Assembly (NCBI RefSeq): GCF_013409625.1
Contig: NZ_JACCBF010000001.1
Coordinates: 2,731,001-2,795,000, forward strand
From: Nocardioides kongjuensis
Lineage (GTDB): Bacteria; Actinomycetota; Actinomycetes; Propionibacteriales; Nocardioidaceae
DNA: 64,000 bases
Direction of reading: 5' to 3'
Made by a program: the position numbers and the translations under genes. The notes below the pieces were generated by a model, which had not been told where the DNA came from, did not search any database, and worked only from the letters and a program-made list of their open reading frames with translations. Shown piece by piece: positions 17,877 through 26,796 of the stretch (position 1 is the stretch's first letter; the number at the start of each line of letters is the position of its first letter).

Positions 17877-19193
17877 CTAACGCGCCTCGGCGGTGCGCAG
17901 CCGACCGACGACGACGCCGGCGGTCAGGACGGCGCACCCGGCGATCACCAGGATCGGCAGCTGCACGCTGCCGGTCCACTGCTGGCCGAGTCCGGTGACG
18001 TAGGGCCCGAGGAAGGAGCCGATCGAGCCCAGCGAGTTGATGAACGCCAGCGATGCGCCGATCGCGATGCTGCCGCGGAGGTGGTCGTGGGCCAGGCTCC
18101 AGACCAGCGGTCCGACGACCGAATAGGTGCCGGCGGCGATGCTGAGGCCGAGCAGCGTGACCAGTGCGCTGTTGCCAGCCGCGACGCTGAGCACCAGACC
18201 GAGGGCGGCGAGGACGAGCGCGGTCGCGGCGAGCCGGCGGTGCTGGCCGGTGCGGTCGCCGAGGACACCGCCGAGGACGATCGTGATCGCCGAGATGGTC
18301 CACGGGATCGCGGAGACCAGTCCGATCGCGAGCACGCTCTTGAGACCGGCGGCCTGCAGCATCGTGGGCATCCAGAAGATGACGGCGTAGATGCCGAGGT
18401 AGCTGGCCGCGAGGGTCAGGCCGAGCAGCCAGACCCGGCTGTCGGTCAGCGCGCTCCGCAGCCGCCCACGCTCGTGGCAGCGCTCCGGCTGGGGGTCGGC
18501 CGCGAGCGCCCGCTCGATCTCGTCCTTCTCGGCCTCGCTCAGCCACCTTGCCTGACGCGGGCTGTCGGCCATGAAGAGGAAGAAGACGACCCCGAACACG
18601 ATGGCCGGAAGGCCGGTCAGGTAGAAGAGCCACTGCCAGCCGGCGTGGCCACCGGCGCCGTCGAGCCCCGACATGATCCAGCCCGCCAGCGGACCGACGG
18701 CCATGCTGGCCAACGGACCGGCGACGACCAGGATCGCCAGCGCCCGGGTCAGCCGGACCCGCGGGAACCACGCCGCGAGGAAGAGCACCATGCCCGGGTA
18801 GAACCCGGCCTCGGCGGCACCGAGTGCGATCCTGGCGAGGTAGAACTGCTCGGTGTTCTGCACGAATCCAGTCAGCACCGTGATCGCTCCCCAGGTCAGC
18901 AGGATCCGGGTGATCCAGGCCCGAGCACCGATCCGCTCGAGGACCAGGTTGCTGGGGACCTCGAGCAGGCAATAGGCGACGAAGAAGAGGCCGGCGCCGA
19001 GGCCGTAGGCAGCCGCCGACAGCCCGATGTCCGGTGCCATGGTGAGCTTGGCGAAGCCGATGTTGCTGCGGTCGATGACCGCGATGGCGTAGCCGATCGC
19101 CACGAAGGGCAGCAGCCGGCAGGCCAGGCGCCGGAACAGGGCCGGCGAGATGTCGGAGACCGTCGGCGTGCCGGCGGCGTCAAGTGCGGTCAT
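17877..19193 (-). CDS. MFS transporter, anion:cation symporter type
   Basis: 438 residues with about twelve transmembrane segments. The N-terminal DISPALFRRLACRLLPFVAIGYAIAVIDRSNIGFAKL is characteristic of the ACS branch of the major facilitator superfamily (phthalate, 4-hydroxyphenylacetate and hexuronate permeases), where the R in IDRSN is conserved. EVPSNLVLERIGARAWITRILLTWG and the helix-4/5 region RIALGAAEAGFYPGM also fit. It probably imports an organic anion such as an aromatic carboxylate. Its ATG overlaps the esterase stop (19190-19193). A truncated relative is present at 43426-43536. Confidence 0.88.
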   Translation of the reverse strand: MTALDAAGTPTVSDISPALFRRLACRLLPFVAIGYAIAVIDRSNIGFAKLTMAPDIGLSAAAYGLGAGLFFVAYCLLEVPSNLVLERIGARAWITRILLTWGAITVLTGFVQNTEQFYLARIALGAAEAGFYPGMVLFLAAWFPRVRLTRALAILVVAGPLASMAVGPLAGWIMSGLDGAGGHAGWQWLFYLTGLPAIVFGVVFFLFMADSPRQARWLSEAEKDEIERALAADPQPERCHERGRLRSALTDSRVWLLGLTLAASYLGIYAVIFWMPTMLQAAGLKSVLAIGLVSAIPWTISAITIVLGGVLGDRTGQHRRLAATALVLAALGLVLSVAAGNSALVTLLGLSIAAGTYSVVGPLVWSLAHDHLRGSIAIGASLAFINSLGSIGSFLGPYVTGLGQQWTGSVQLPILVIAGCAVLTAGVVVGRLRTAEAR

Positions 19194-20773
19194 GAAGCTC
19201 GTACCTCCGTGGAGTACTGGTCCAGCGTGTCATGGTGAGAGGGATCGGGTGCGTCGGTGCGCTCCGGCAGGTGCCACCAGGACCCGGGCGTCCAGGCGGC
19301 TCGGTGCCAGAGCAGGCGTTCGTCGGCGCGCGGGTCGTGCTCGACCCGCGGCTCGGTGTCGAGCACGAGGGTGGCGCGCTCGGTGGCGTCGTACCGCGGC
19401 CAGTCGGGCAGGCCGGCCCCGGCCGGGTCGGCGCCCGCGACGAACCTGCCCCAGGTACGCCGGATGGCCGCGCCGAGCTCGACGAGCGCGGGGTCGGCGT
19501 CGGCCAGGCCGACGTCCCACAGGTAGGTCTGGTCGGCGCCGTGGAAGCCCCACTGCTCGGGCGGTACGCCGGGGGTGGGCGCCTCGAACACGTAGCGCCA
19601 GGTGTCGGCGTGCTCGCTCTGGGCGTCGAGCAGGCGCACGGTGGGCACGCCGTACCGCTCGTCGCCGAGGATCGCCTGGTGCACCAGGCGCCCGGGCAGT
19701 GCCGGGCGCGCGGTCCGGTAGGTCTCGATGACGTCGTCGGCGTCGGTGCCGAAGATCTCGGCCAGCCGGGTCGGGACCAGGTCATTGGCGCTCGGCTCGG
19801 CGAGGGCGTAGCTGCCACCCTCGTTGGCGGTGACGCCCGCGATCATCCGCACGCCTCGCGCTGCTCCCGAGCGCAGCGCCTCGGTCGGAGTGGCCGGAAG
19901 GATGCGGCCGTCGACCATCGGGCGCCACAGCCAGGTCGCGCGGACACCGCGCCCGAGCCGCTCCTGCGCCGCGAGGATGTCGTCGGCCGGCAGGCCGAGC
20001 AACGCGGCTGCGTCGGCCGGGTCGATGCCCAGCTCGCGCAGCAGCTCGGCCGCAAGCTCGGCCGCCTGGTCGGGGCGGGCGACGTGGTCACCGCCGCTGT
20101 GCACGACGGCTGCCTCGAACAGGCCACGGGCGGCCGGTGTCGCCATCAGGTTGATCGCGCTCTTCGCGCCTGCGGAGATGCCGCCGATGGTCACCCGGTC
20201 GGGGTCGCCCCCGAAGGACGCGATGTTCTCCCGGACCCAGCGCAGAGCCTGCACCTGGTCAAGGAGCGCGCAGTTCGCAGCGTCGGCGTACTCGGGTCCG
20301 AGGAGGTGGTCGAGCCGCAGCATCCCGAGGGACCCGAGCCGATAGTTGGGCGTGACGACGATGCAGCCCTCGCGGGCCAGCGCCATGCCGTCGCCGGAGA
20401 ACGTCGCGCCCGACCCGACGGCATACCCGCCGCCGTGGAACCAGACCAGCACTGGCAGCGCGACCTCCGGGTCGCGCTCGGCGGGCGCGCAGACGTTGAG
20501 GTGGAGGCAGTCCTCGGACTGGGGCGCGTCGGCATCCGTCTCCGCGGCGCCGAAGCTCGGGAGGAGGGCACTGCCCTGCTCCTGCCGGGCCCGCGGGGCG
20601 AACCGGTCCGCGGCGCGCACGCCCTCCCAGCCGGGGGCGGGCTGCGGTGCCTTCCAGCGCAGGTCGCCGACCGGCGGCGCCGCGAACGGAAGGCCCCGCC
20701 ACACCGTCACGTCACCTCGTCGGGCGCCGCGCACCTGGCCCTGGGCCAGTGTCACGAGCGTCGTCTCCACCAC
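19190..20773 (-). CDS. Type B carboxylesterase/lipase
   Basis: 527 residues if translation begins at GTG 20773, which has AAGGAG 6 bases upstream; ATG 20779 abuts that site directly and is less likely. The alpha/beta-hydrolase fold of the cholinesterase-like family is shown by GLPFAAPPVGDLRWKAPQ at the start, SEDCLHLNVCAP, the oxyanion hole VWFHGGGYAVGSG, and the nucleophile elbow TIGGISAGAKS, where the family's usual Glu before Ser is Ile. It would split an ester (or amide) and is first in the operon, so its product may enter the ALDH step; the MFS permease may import the ester or its acid. There is no signal peptide, so it acts in the cytoplasm. Confidence 0.88.
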   Translation of the reverse strand: MVETTLVTLAQGQVRGARRGDVTVWRGLPFAAPPVGDLRWKAPQPAPGWEGVRAADRFAPRARQEQGSALLPSFGAAETDADAPQSEDCLHLNVCAPAERDPEVALPVLVWFHGGGYAVGSGATFSGDGMALAREGCIVVTPNYRLGSLGMLRLDHLLGPEYADAANCALLDQVQALRWVRENIASFGGDPDRVTIGGISAGAKSAINLMATPAARGLFEAAVVHSGGDHVARPDQAAELAAELLRELGIDPADAAALLGLPADDILAAQERLGRGVRATWLWRPMVDGRILPATPTEALRSGAARGVRMIAGVTANEGGSYALAEPSANDLVPTRLAEIFGTDADDVIETYRTARPALPGRLVHQAILGDERYGVPTVRLLDAQSEHADTWRYVFEAPTPGVPPEQWGFHGADQTYLWDVGLADADPALVELGAAIRRTWGRFVAGADPAGAGLPDWPRYDATERATLVLDTEPRVEHDPRADERLLWHRAAWTPGSWWHLPERTDAPDPSHHDTLDQYSTEVRAS

Positions 20774-20839
20774 GTCCATCTCCTTGTCTGCGGTCCCTGT
20801 GACCTGCGTCTCAGCATGAGGGGCGGCGAGAAGATCAGA

Positions 20840-20851
20840 CAATGGGCATTG
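20840..20851. promoter_or_regulatory. Short palindrome in the esterase/AsnC divergent promoter
   Basis: CAATG-GG-CATTG is a perfect dyad in an unusually AT-rich stretch between the esterase (start 20773, minus) and the AsnC-type regulator (start 20885, plus). Lrp/AsnC proteins usually bind such loosely AT-rich dyads next to their own gene. It is a candidate operator for both directions. Confidence 0.35.
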
Positions 20852-20884
20852 AGAACGTGGAGATTTTCGACAATAGTCTGGCGA

Positions 20885-21868
20885 ATGATTCAGTTCTCCG
20901 GCGCGCTCGACCCGCTCTCCCAGCGCATCGTGGCGGCCCTGCAGGCCGACGGGCGCGCCTCGTGGACCCGGATCGCGGCGGTCCTCGGGGAGTCCGAGCG
21001 AACCATCCACCGGCGCGGGACCGAGCTGCTGCGCTCGGGTCAGGTCCGGGTCAGGGGGCTTGCCCACCCCGGTCGGGTGCGCAACGCCAGCCAGGTGGTG
21101 CTGAAGGTGTCCTGCACCGCCGGCACCACCTCGATCGCCGGCGGCGCGCTTGCCCGCCGCGCGGAGACGGTGTTCGCCTACCTGACCACCGGCGCGGTCG
21201 ACTGCGTCGCCGAGCTGTCGGTCCACCCGAGCCGGTTCAGCGACCTCGTCGTCCAGGAGATCGGCGCGATCCCCGGCGTCGCCTCCTACACGGCCTCGCC
21301 GGTCCTCGGCTACTTCCGTGCGATGCACCAGTGGCGGCCTGACCTGCTGACCGCAGAGGAGTACGACGCCCTCGGCGGCGCGACGTACGCGACCGACCCC
21401 GGCGAGGGCAGCTCCGTCGAGCTCGACAAGCCCGACCAGCGGATCCTGACCGAGCTGACCGCCGACGGACGGGCGACGTACGACGACCTGGCCCGCGCCA
21501 CCGGCCTCTCCGTGCAGACCGTCAGCCGCCGCGTCGAGCGGCTGCGCCTCGACGGGACCCTGTCCATCCGCGCCGTCTTCGAGCCCGCGCTGATCGGCCT
21601 GCCGGTGGAGGTCCTGTTGTGGCTGGAGCTGTCCTTCAGCGAGATCGAGGAGGTCGGCAACCAGATCATCACCTCGCCGTCGGTCCGCTACGCCTGCGCA
21701 CTGGCCGGCGCGCACCAGCTGCTGGTCGACGCCGTCTTCCCGTCCCGCGACGACCTCTACCGCTACCTGCGCGAGGCACCGTGGGTGGCGCAGGTGCGCG
21801 CGGTGGAGCCGACGGTCGTGGTGAAGCCGCTCAAGCGCAGCGGGGTGCTGGACCTCCAACTGGGCTGA
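20885..21868 (+). CDS. Lrp/AsnC-family transcriptional regulator, duplicated form
   Basis: 327 residues, about twice a normal AsnC protein. Two copies of the HTH plus RAM/ligand domain are visible. HTH 1 is at ~5-55 (LDPLSQRIVAALQADGRASWTRIAAVLG) and HTH 2 at ~180-230 (DKPDQRILTELTADGRATYDDLARATGLS), each followed by a beta-alpha region. No good Shine-Dalgarno precedes ATG 20885, so it may be translated from a leaderless mRNA. It is divergent from the esterase operon, the typical arrangement for a local regulator, and ends 6 bases before the convergent IclR gene. The effector is probably an amino-acid-like or acid intermediate (inference). Confidence 0.85.
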   Translation: MIQFSGALDPLSQRIVAALQADGRASWTRIAAVLGESERTIHRRGTELLRSGQVRVRGLAHPGRVRNASQVVLKVSCTAGTTSIAGGALARRAETVFAYLTTGAVDCVAELSVHPSRFSDLVVQEIGAIPGVASYTASPVLGYFRAMHQWRPDLLTAEEYDALGGATYATDPGEGSSVELDKPDQRILTELTADGRATYDDLARATGLSVQTVSRRVERLRLDGTLSIRAVFEPALIGLPVEVLLWLELSFSEIEEVGNQIITSPSVRYACALAGAHQLLVDAVFPSRDDLYRYLREAPWVAQVRAVEPTVVVKPLKRSGVLDLQLG

Positions 21869-21874
21869 TTCCGG

Positions 21875-22621
21875 TCAGTTGAGCTGCCCCGAGGTCCGGA
21901 TCCGGCGCACCGTCCGCCGCAGCTGCGCGACGAGGCGGTCCACGTCGACCCGGAAGGTGGGCGCGGTCAGCGAGAGCGCGCCGAGCACCAGCCCGCTGCC
22001 GCCGTACAGCGGCACGGCGACGGAGCTGTAGCCGACCGTCGTCTCCTCCTGCTCGACCGCGTAGCCGCGCTCGCGGACCTGGCGGACCTGCTCGAGCAGG
22101 AGGCCCGGGGCGATCACCGTGCCGGCCGAGACTCGCGGCAGGCCCTGGGCGATCACGTCCTCGAGCAGCGCCGACGGGGCGTGGGCGAGCAGGACCTTGC
22201 CGCTGGCGGTGCAGTGCAGTGGCATCCGGCCCGCGATCCGGGAGGGCCGCGCGGCCTGGGGGCTGGCGCTGACCTTCTCCAGGTAGAGCACCTCCTGGCC
22301 GTCGAGGACACCGAGGTGCACGACCTCGCGGGTCTCCTGGTGCAGCTGCTCCATGGCCGGGCGGACACTGTCGCGCAGCACCCGGAAGCGCGGCACCCGG
22401 CTGCCGAGCTCGAAGGCGCGCATCCCGAGGCGGTACTCCTGCCCCGCGCGCTCGAGCATCCCCCAGGCGAGCAGCTCCTGCGCGAGCCGGTGGACCGACG
22501 CCTTGGAGATGCCCGTGCGGCGGGCGAGGTCGGACAACGAGATCTGGTCGTCCTCGATCGTGAACGACTCCAGGATCAGCCGGAGCTTGCCGACGACACT
22601 GTTCGCGCCCTCCACGGTCAC
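21875..22621 (-). CDS. IclR-family transcriptional regulator
   Basis: 248 residues from GTG 22621, five bases after the M20-like gene stop. It has an N-terminal winged helix-turn-helix (ISLSDLARRTGISKASVHRLAQELLAWGML) and a C-terminal effector domain with HLGVLDGQEVLYLEKV, MPLHCTASGKVLLAH and GYAVEQEETTVGYSSVAVP, typical of IclR regulators of aromatic-acid catabolism. It is last in the run of genes that begins with the Rieske oxygenase at 28.0 kb, so it is probably co-transcribed and controls that operon and the divergent ferredoxin genes. A second IclR gene is at 35.3 kb. It probably senses a substrate or ring-cleavage product. Confidence 0.87.
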   Translation of the reverse strand: MTVEGANSVVGKLRLILESFTIEDDQISLSDLARRTGISKASVHRLAQELLAWGMLERAGQEYRLGMRAFELGSRVPRFRVLRDSVRPAMEQLHQETREVVHLGVLDGQEVLYLEKVSASPQAARPSRIAGRMPLHCTASGKVLLAHAPSALLEDVIAQGLPRVSAGTVIAPGLLLEQVRQVRERGYAVEQEETTVGYSSVAVPLYGGSGLVLGALSLTAPTFRVDVDRLVAQLRRTVRRIRTSGQLN

Positions 22622-22626
22622 TGGGG

Positions 22627-23865
22627 TCAGTCCCGACCGGGTGCGTGCTGCAGGAGCAGCACAGTGCGGACCAGGATCTCGACCAGCCGCCGGGCCTCGA
22701 CGAGGTCGACGAGGTTCATGCCGCGGGTGAAGTCGGGCGGTACGCCGTCCGGCCCGGCCGGCACCTTCGGCATGCCGACCCGTGCGGTCGGGACACCGCG
22801 CAGGCGCAGGATGTTGGCGTCGGTGGCGCCGCTGTTGCCGGTGATCGGCGTGTGGCTCTCGCCCGCGACCGTCTCCCACGCGGCGACCGCCGCCCGCACC
22901 ACCTCGGACGACGGCGCCGTGTGGCTGGCCGGCACTGCAGCGATCTGGGTGACGGTGAGCTCGACGTCGAGCTCACGGCCGACCTCGTCCAGGAAGGCGC
23001 GCACCTCGCGGGTGACCGACGGGGGCGTCTGCTCCGGCGTGATCCGGACGTCGAGCCGCAGCCGCACCGACGCAGCCGTCGCGGCCGCGAGGTGGTCGAG
23101 GCCGCCGCGTACCGACGAGACGATGCCCTGCGGACGCATGGTTCCGGTCTCGTGGCGCTCGGCGTAGTCCTCGAGCCACGCCTCCAGCCGCAGCGCCACC
23201 TCGCCCGCGAGCGCGACCGCATTGCGGTAGGGCAACCGGTGGCGGCTGCCGACGTACGTGTGGATGCCCGGTACGACGACGTCGAGCCAGACCAGCCCGA
23301 CCTCCTCGTGCGAGACGTTCCAGCCGGGCTTGGCGATCACCGCGTGGTCGGTGGTGAACCCGCGCTCCAGCAGGAAGGTCGCGCCCACCCCGTGGCCGGT
23401 GTTGGCGCGAGCCGCGTCGTCCGGCGCGAAGGCCGGCATCCCGCCGGCACCGAACCCGGCGACGACATCGCCGCCGAGCTCGATTCCGGACGCCGCCAGT
23501 GCCTCCAGCGCGACGAGGACGCAAGCCGCGTGCCCCTTGGGGTTGCCCGCGCCCAGCCCCTCGACCAGGTCGCCGTGGACCGTCGCGCCGGCGTCGTCGT
23601 CGGTGAACGTGTCGATCGGCGCATAGAGCAGCACGGACGGTCCGTTGCCGCCGGCGAGGACGCCGACGGCGTTGGACTGCTCATCGTCGATCCGCTGCTC
23701 CACGGCCCGCAGCCCGGCGGCGTCCATCCGCTCGACGAGCCAGCGGGCCAGCTCCCCCTCGCCGCCGGTCGGGCTGGCGATGTCGACCACGCCGGTCACC
23801 GCACTCAGCAGCCGCTCCCGGGTCACGTGACCGAGAACGGCGTCGACCTTCCGCTCGATGTCCAC
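22627..23865 (-). CDS. M20-family peptidase/deacylase-like protein with degenerate metal site
   Basis: 412 residues from GTG 23865. Overall layout matches M20 peptidases (ArgE/DapE): an N-terminal catalytic half, a central dimerisation domain and a C-terminal return to the catalytic domain (GATDANILRLRGVPTARVGMP). However, the metal ligands appear changed. The usual G-H-x-D reads A82-P83-I84-D85; the bridging Asp of GxGxxDxKG is N108 in GLGAGNPKG; the catalytic Glu-Glu pair is absent in GFGAGGMPAF; and the late His is missing in DFTRGMNLVDL. It may be a non-metal hydrolase, use other residues, or be a binding protein. It is translated just after the alpha/beta hydrolase (7-base gap) and before the IclR gene. 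Confidence 0.75.
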   Translation of the reverse strand: MDIERKVDAVLGHVTRERLLSAVTGVVDIASPTGGEGELARWLVERMDAAGLRAVEQRIDDEQSNAVGVLAGGNGPSVLLYAPIDTFTDDDAGATVHGDLVEGLGAGNPKGHAACVLVALEALAASGIELGGDVVAGFGAGGMPAFAPDDAARANTGHGVGATFLLERGFTTDHAVIAKPGWNVSHEEVGLVWLDVVVPGIHTYVGSRHRLPYRNAVALAGEVALRLEAWLEDYAERHETGTMRPQGIVSSVRGGLDHLAAATAASVRLRLDVRITPEQTPPSVTREVRAFLDEVGRELDVELTVTQIAAVPASHTAPSSEVVRAAVAAWETVAGESHTPITGNSGATDANILRLRGVPTARVGMPKVPAGPDGVPPDFTRGMNLVDLVEARRLVEILVRTVLLLQHAPGRD

Positions 23866-23872
23866 GTCCGGC

Positions 23873-24748
23873 TCAGCCGACGGGGTGCTTGGCGAGGAAC
23901 TCGAGGCTGATCGGGTTGTAGAGGTCGGCCTGCTCGTGCTGCGGCCAGTGCCCGCAGTCGTCGAAGAGCACCAGCTCGGAGCCGGCGATGTTCTGGTGCA
24001 TCGCCGTGGCCTCCGGGACGTCGCCGAACGGGTTGTTGCGCCCCCACACGACCAGCGTGGGGACCGTGATCTCGGCAAGGTCCTCGGGGCGCAGGATGTT
24101 GCGCAGCCGGGTCTCGAGGTCCTGCAGGCACAGCAGGTTGTCGATGTTGGCGACGAACTCGGGCTGGTGGTAGATCAGGTGCCGCATCGCCACCAGCTCC
24201 TCGGTGGCGTTGACCGGGTCGGCCATGAGCAGCCGCATCCGCTTGCGCGTCAGCTCGGTGTCGTCGGTCTCGACCGCCAGTCGGGTGCTGGTGCGGATCC
24301 GCTCCATCACCTCGGGGTTGGCGACGGTGCCGCCGGCGGCAAGCAGCTGGATCGACGCGACCCGGTCGGGGTTGTCGATCGCCGTCCGGCCGGCCACCCA
24401 GCCACCCAGCGACTCGCCGACCAGGTGGGCCTTCTCGATGCCCAGTGCGTCCATGTAGGCGAGCAGGTGGTCGCGGTAGCGCGGGATCTCGTACGGGAAG
24501 TCCGGCTTGCCGGTGAATCCGTGCCCGAGCATGTCGATCGCGTGGCAGTGGTAGCGCTGCGCGTGCACCGGGAGGTTGCGCACGAACGCCTCGAGATGGC
24601 CCGAGGTGCCGTGCAGGAAGATGACGTGCTCGTCACCGCTGCCGGCCTGCAGGGATCGGGTCGGTACGCCGCCCGCGTCGACCGTCGTCATCGTGAAGTC
24701 GGTGCCGGCGAGCTCGGTCCAGATGGTCCTGGCCAGGTCGTTGCTCAT
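23873..24748 (-). CDS. Alpha/beta hydrolase, C-C bond or ester hydrolase type
   Basis: 291 residues. Motifs are the oxyanion strand VIFLHGTSGHLEAFVRNL, DMLGHGFTGKP, the nucleophile elbow LVGESLGGWVAG (S113), VPTLVVWGRNNPFGDVPEA near the acid position, and DDCGHWPQHEQ with the catalytic His. The acid region reads GRNNPFGD rather than the common GRDDRFVP, so the Asp is shifted or replaced. It resembles meta-cleavage-product hydrolases (MhpC/BphD) and related esterases. It is the second alpha/beta hydrolase of the Rieske operon, after the one at 24965, and could act on a different intermediate. The short leader carries AAAGAGAG upstream of the ATG. Confidence 0.83.
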   Translation of the reverse strand: MSNDLARTIWTELAGTDFTMTTVDAGGVPTRSLQAGSGDEHVIFLHGTSGHLEAFVRNLPVHAQRYHCHAIDMLGHGFTGKPDFPYEIPRYRDHLLAYMDALGIEKAHLVGESLGGWVAGRTAIDNPDRVASIQLLAAGGTVANPEVMERIRTSTRLAVETDDTELTRKRMRLLMADPVNATEELVAMRHLIYHQPEFVANIDNLLCLQDLETRLRNILRPEDLAEITVPTLVVWGRNNPFGDVPEATAMHQNIAGSELVLFDDCGHWPQHEQADLYNPISLEFLAKHPVG

Positions 24749-24785
24749 GATCTCTCTTTCGAAGACTGCGTTTCAGGGCTGCGTG

Positions 24786-24932
24786 TCAGGGCTGGTTGAT
24801 CCGGGTGACCCGGGTGTTGACCTTGGTGGTCAGCGCGGGCAGCACCGTCTGGTGCGAGGCCAGGCGCCGGCTGGCGGCCCGCAGGGCGGCGGCACCGGCG
24901 ATCAGCGCGCCGAGGACGAGGAGGGGCTTCAT
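24786..24932 (-). CDS. Small single-span membrane protein in the Rieske operon
   Basis: 48 residues from ATG 24932, with a weak GAAAGG eight bases upstream. Residues 1-18 (MKPLLVLGALIAGAAALR) form one hydrophobic helix, followed by a basic, polar tail. It fits neatly between two alpha/beta hydrolase genes (32 and 37 bases apart) and its frame is otherwise uninterrupted, which supports translation. No family was recognised. It might anchor or stabilise a partner, or be a chance frame in an operon spacer. Confidence 0.4.
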   Translation of the reverse strand: MKPLLVLGALIAGAAALRAASRRLASHQTVLPALTTKVNTRVTRINQP

Positions 24933-24964
24933 GGGACGGGCCTTTCGGGTCGGGGCAGGTGCGA

Positions 24965-25852
24965 TCAGGGGTGGTCGACCGCGCGGAGGAAGCCGTCGAC
25001 GACGGCGTGGTAGGCGCCCGGACGCTCCTCCTGCAGGTGGTGCGAGACGTGGTCCATCACGTGGAGGTTCCCGCGCTGCACCATGCGGGCGAGCATCATC
25101 GGGTAGTCGGGGGTCAGGAAGGCGTCCTCCCGGCCCCACATGAACAGCGTCGGTGCCTCGACCCGGCCGAGCTCGGCCGTCAGGTCCTGCCAGTCGCCCC
25201 GCGGCGAGTCCGACATGGCGGCCAGCTCCCGCTCGCCGGGGTCGAGGCTCTGCTGCCAGCGCATCTCGAGCGTCTCCTCGGGGAGCCGGTCGGCGTCGTA
25301 CCACTCGAGGCGGGTGATCAGGGAGCGCATCTTCTCCCGGGTCGGGCCCTCGCCGCCGTAGTAGACGTCGCGGGCGTTGCGGCCGCGGTGGCCGTTCTCG
25401 GGCAGTGGCGCGAGCGGGCCGTAGAAGACCGGCATGCTGCCGGTGATGACCAGCGAGCGGACCCGGTCGGGGTACGTGGCGGCGAGGCAGAGCGCGATCG
25501 TCCCGCCCCACGAGTTGCAGACGATGTCGGCCTGCTCCATGCCGAGCTCGTCCATGAGGGCGACCATCTTGGCGGCGTGGAAGTCCCACATCGGGCCGGT
25601 GATCCGACACTTCTCGGACAGGCCGTACTGCAGCAGGTCGGGAATGACACAGCGTCGGTCGGCCGCGAACAGCGGGATGACCGGACCGAAGTCGCTCCAG
25701 CCGGTGCAGCCCGGACCGCCACCGTGCAGGAACAACGTGTCCGGGCCGGTGCCGACCTCGAGGTAGTGGAACTTCACCCCGTCGGCGTCGGCGTACCTGC
25801 TGTCCGGCCGCGGCCCGGCAGCGGGCGAGGTCAGCTTCGTTGCGGTGGTCAT
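24965..25852 (-). CDS. Alpha/beta hydrolase, meta-cleavage-product (C-C) hydrolase type
   Basis: 295 residues from ATG 25852, which overlaps the dioxygenase stop (ATGA) and has AAGGA upstream. Features of MhpC/BphD/CarC-type hydrolases: LFLHGGGPGCTGWSDFGPVI (oxyanion-hole GGGPG), DIVCNSWGGTIAL with nucleophile S114, FMWGREDAFLTPDYP with D243, and DHVSHHLQEERP with the catalytic His. These enzymes split the vinylogous 1,5-diketone produced by extradiol ring cleavage into a dienoate and a carboxylic acid. Its position immediately after the extradiol dioxygenase gene supports that role. Confidence 0.87.
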   Translation of the reverse strand: MTTATKLTSPAAGPRPDSRYADADGVKFHYLEVGTGPDTLFLHGGGPGCTGWSDFGPVIPLFAADRRCVIPDLLQYGLSEKCRITGPMWDFHAAKMVALMDELGMEQADIVCNSWGGTIALCLAATYPDRVRSLVITGSMPVFYGPLAPLPENGHRGRNARDVYYGGEGPTREKMRSLITRLEWYDADRLPEETLEMRWQQSLDPGERELAAMSDSPRGDWQDLTAELGRVEAPTLFMWGREDAFLTPDYPMMLARMVQRGNLHVMDHVSHHLQEERPGAYHAVVDGFLRAVDHP

Positions 25853-26796
25853 GCGTTTCCTTCCGTTGCGTCGATGACGGCGACACTCATGCCGGTCAGC
25901 CATTCGGGCATCTCGGCGTAGGCCAACGCCTTGCCGGCGCGGAAGCCGAGGGCAGCTGCCATCACCAGCCAGGTGCGGATCTCCTGACCGCCGTTGCCGG
26001 CCTGCTCGGCGATCTGCTCGGTGGTGAGCTCGGCATAGGGGCGCAGCTCTCCGCGCTCGAGGTCGGCCAGGAAGCGCTCGTCGAAGTCGGTGAAGATGCA
26101 CGGCTGCGCGGCGACGATGATCTCGCGGCGGCGCTGGTCGAAGCGCTCCCACTCGCCGCGCCCGTTGAGCCAGGCCTCGACCAGGAACTCCTCGTCCTCG
26201 CCGTCGGGAGTGGTCCAGTCGGAGGGCCACGGCAGCTGGTGGGACAGTCCTCCGGAGGCGATCACGACGACCCGGCGGTCGCCGCCGATCCGCTCGACGG
26301 CAGCCGCGATGGCCTCGCCCACCTGGGCGCAGCGGGTCGTCGTCGGCAGCGGGGTGGCGAACACGTTGACCACCAGCGGTACGACGGGCACGTCGATGCC
26401 GTCGAGCAGGTACTGGATTGCGTGCGACTGCCCGTGGTCGATCTGCAGTCGCGCCGAGATGGCGACGTCGATGCCGCCGCCGACCAGCTCGGCCGCGAGC
26501 TCCTGTGCGAACGCCGGGTCCGCGTGCTGCGGGCCCTTCGGCGTACCGGCCTCACCGGCGGCGATCACCTCCCCCACACCGAGGGTGAACGACGGGATCA
26601 GGTCGAGCCAGAAGCCGCGGAAGTGGTTGGACCCGACGACCAGGACCACATCGGGTCGGGCCTCGGCGATCCGGTCCCGCGCGGCGGCGAGGCCGTCGCG
26701 GAAGGCCTCCGCTCGGTCGGTGTGGACGACCTGGTCCCAGTGGGTGTTCATCAGCGTGGAGTGCGAGGCTCCGACGCCGAGCACGATCGACGACAT
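25849..26796 (-). CDS. Class III extradiol ring-cleavage dioxygenase (LigB superfamily, MhpB-like)
   Basis: 315 residues; the ATG at 26796 shares one base with the Rieske stop. It should open a catechol-type ring next to the hydroxyls using Fe(II) and O2. LigB-fold landmarks: GASHSTLMN with metal ligand H12, VGSNHFRGFW with H58, QIDHGQSHAIQYLL (H121/H125) and VIASGGLSHQLPW (H186), the last two matching the acid-base His residues of 2,3-dihydroxyphenylpropionate 1,2-dioxygenase. It is a single-chain form, unlike two-subunit LigAB or CarBaBb. Rieske oxygenase, then this enzyme, then a C-C hydrolase gives a complete upper meta-cleavage route. Confidence 0.88.
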   Translation of the reverse strand: MSSIVLGVGASHSTLMNTHWDQVVHTDRAEAFRDGLAAARDRIAEARPDVVLVVGSNHFRGFWLDLIPSFTLGVGEVIAAGEAGTPKGPQHADPAFAQELAAELVGGGIDVAISARLQIDHGQSHAIQYLLDGIDVPVVPLVVNVFATPLPTTTRCAQVGEAIAAAVERIGGDRRVVVIASGGLSHQLPWPSDWTTPDGEDEEFLVEAWLNGRGEWERFDQRRREIIVAAQPCIFTDFDERFLADLERGELRPYAELTTEQIAEQAGNGGQEIRTWLVMAAALGFRAGKALAYAEMPEWLTGMSVAVIDATEGNA

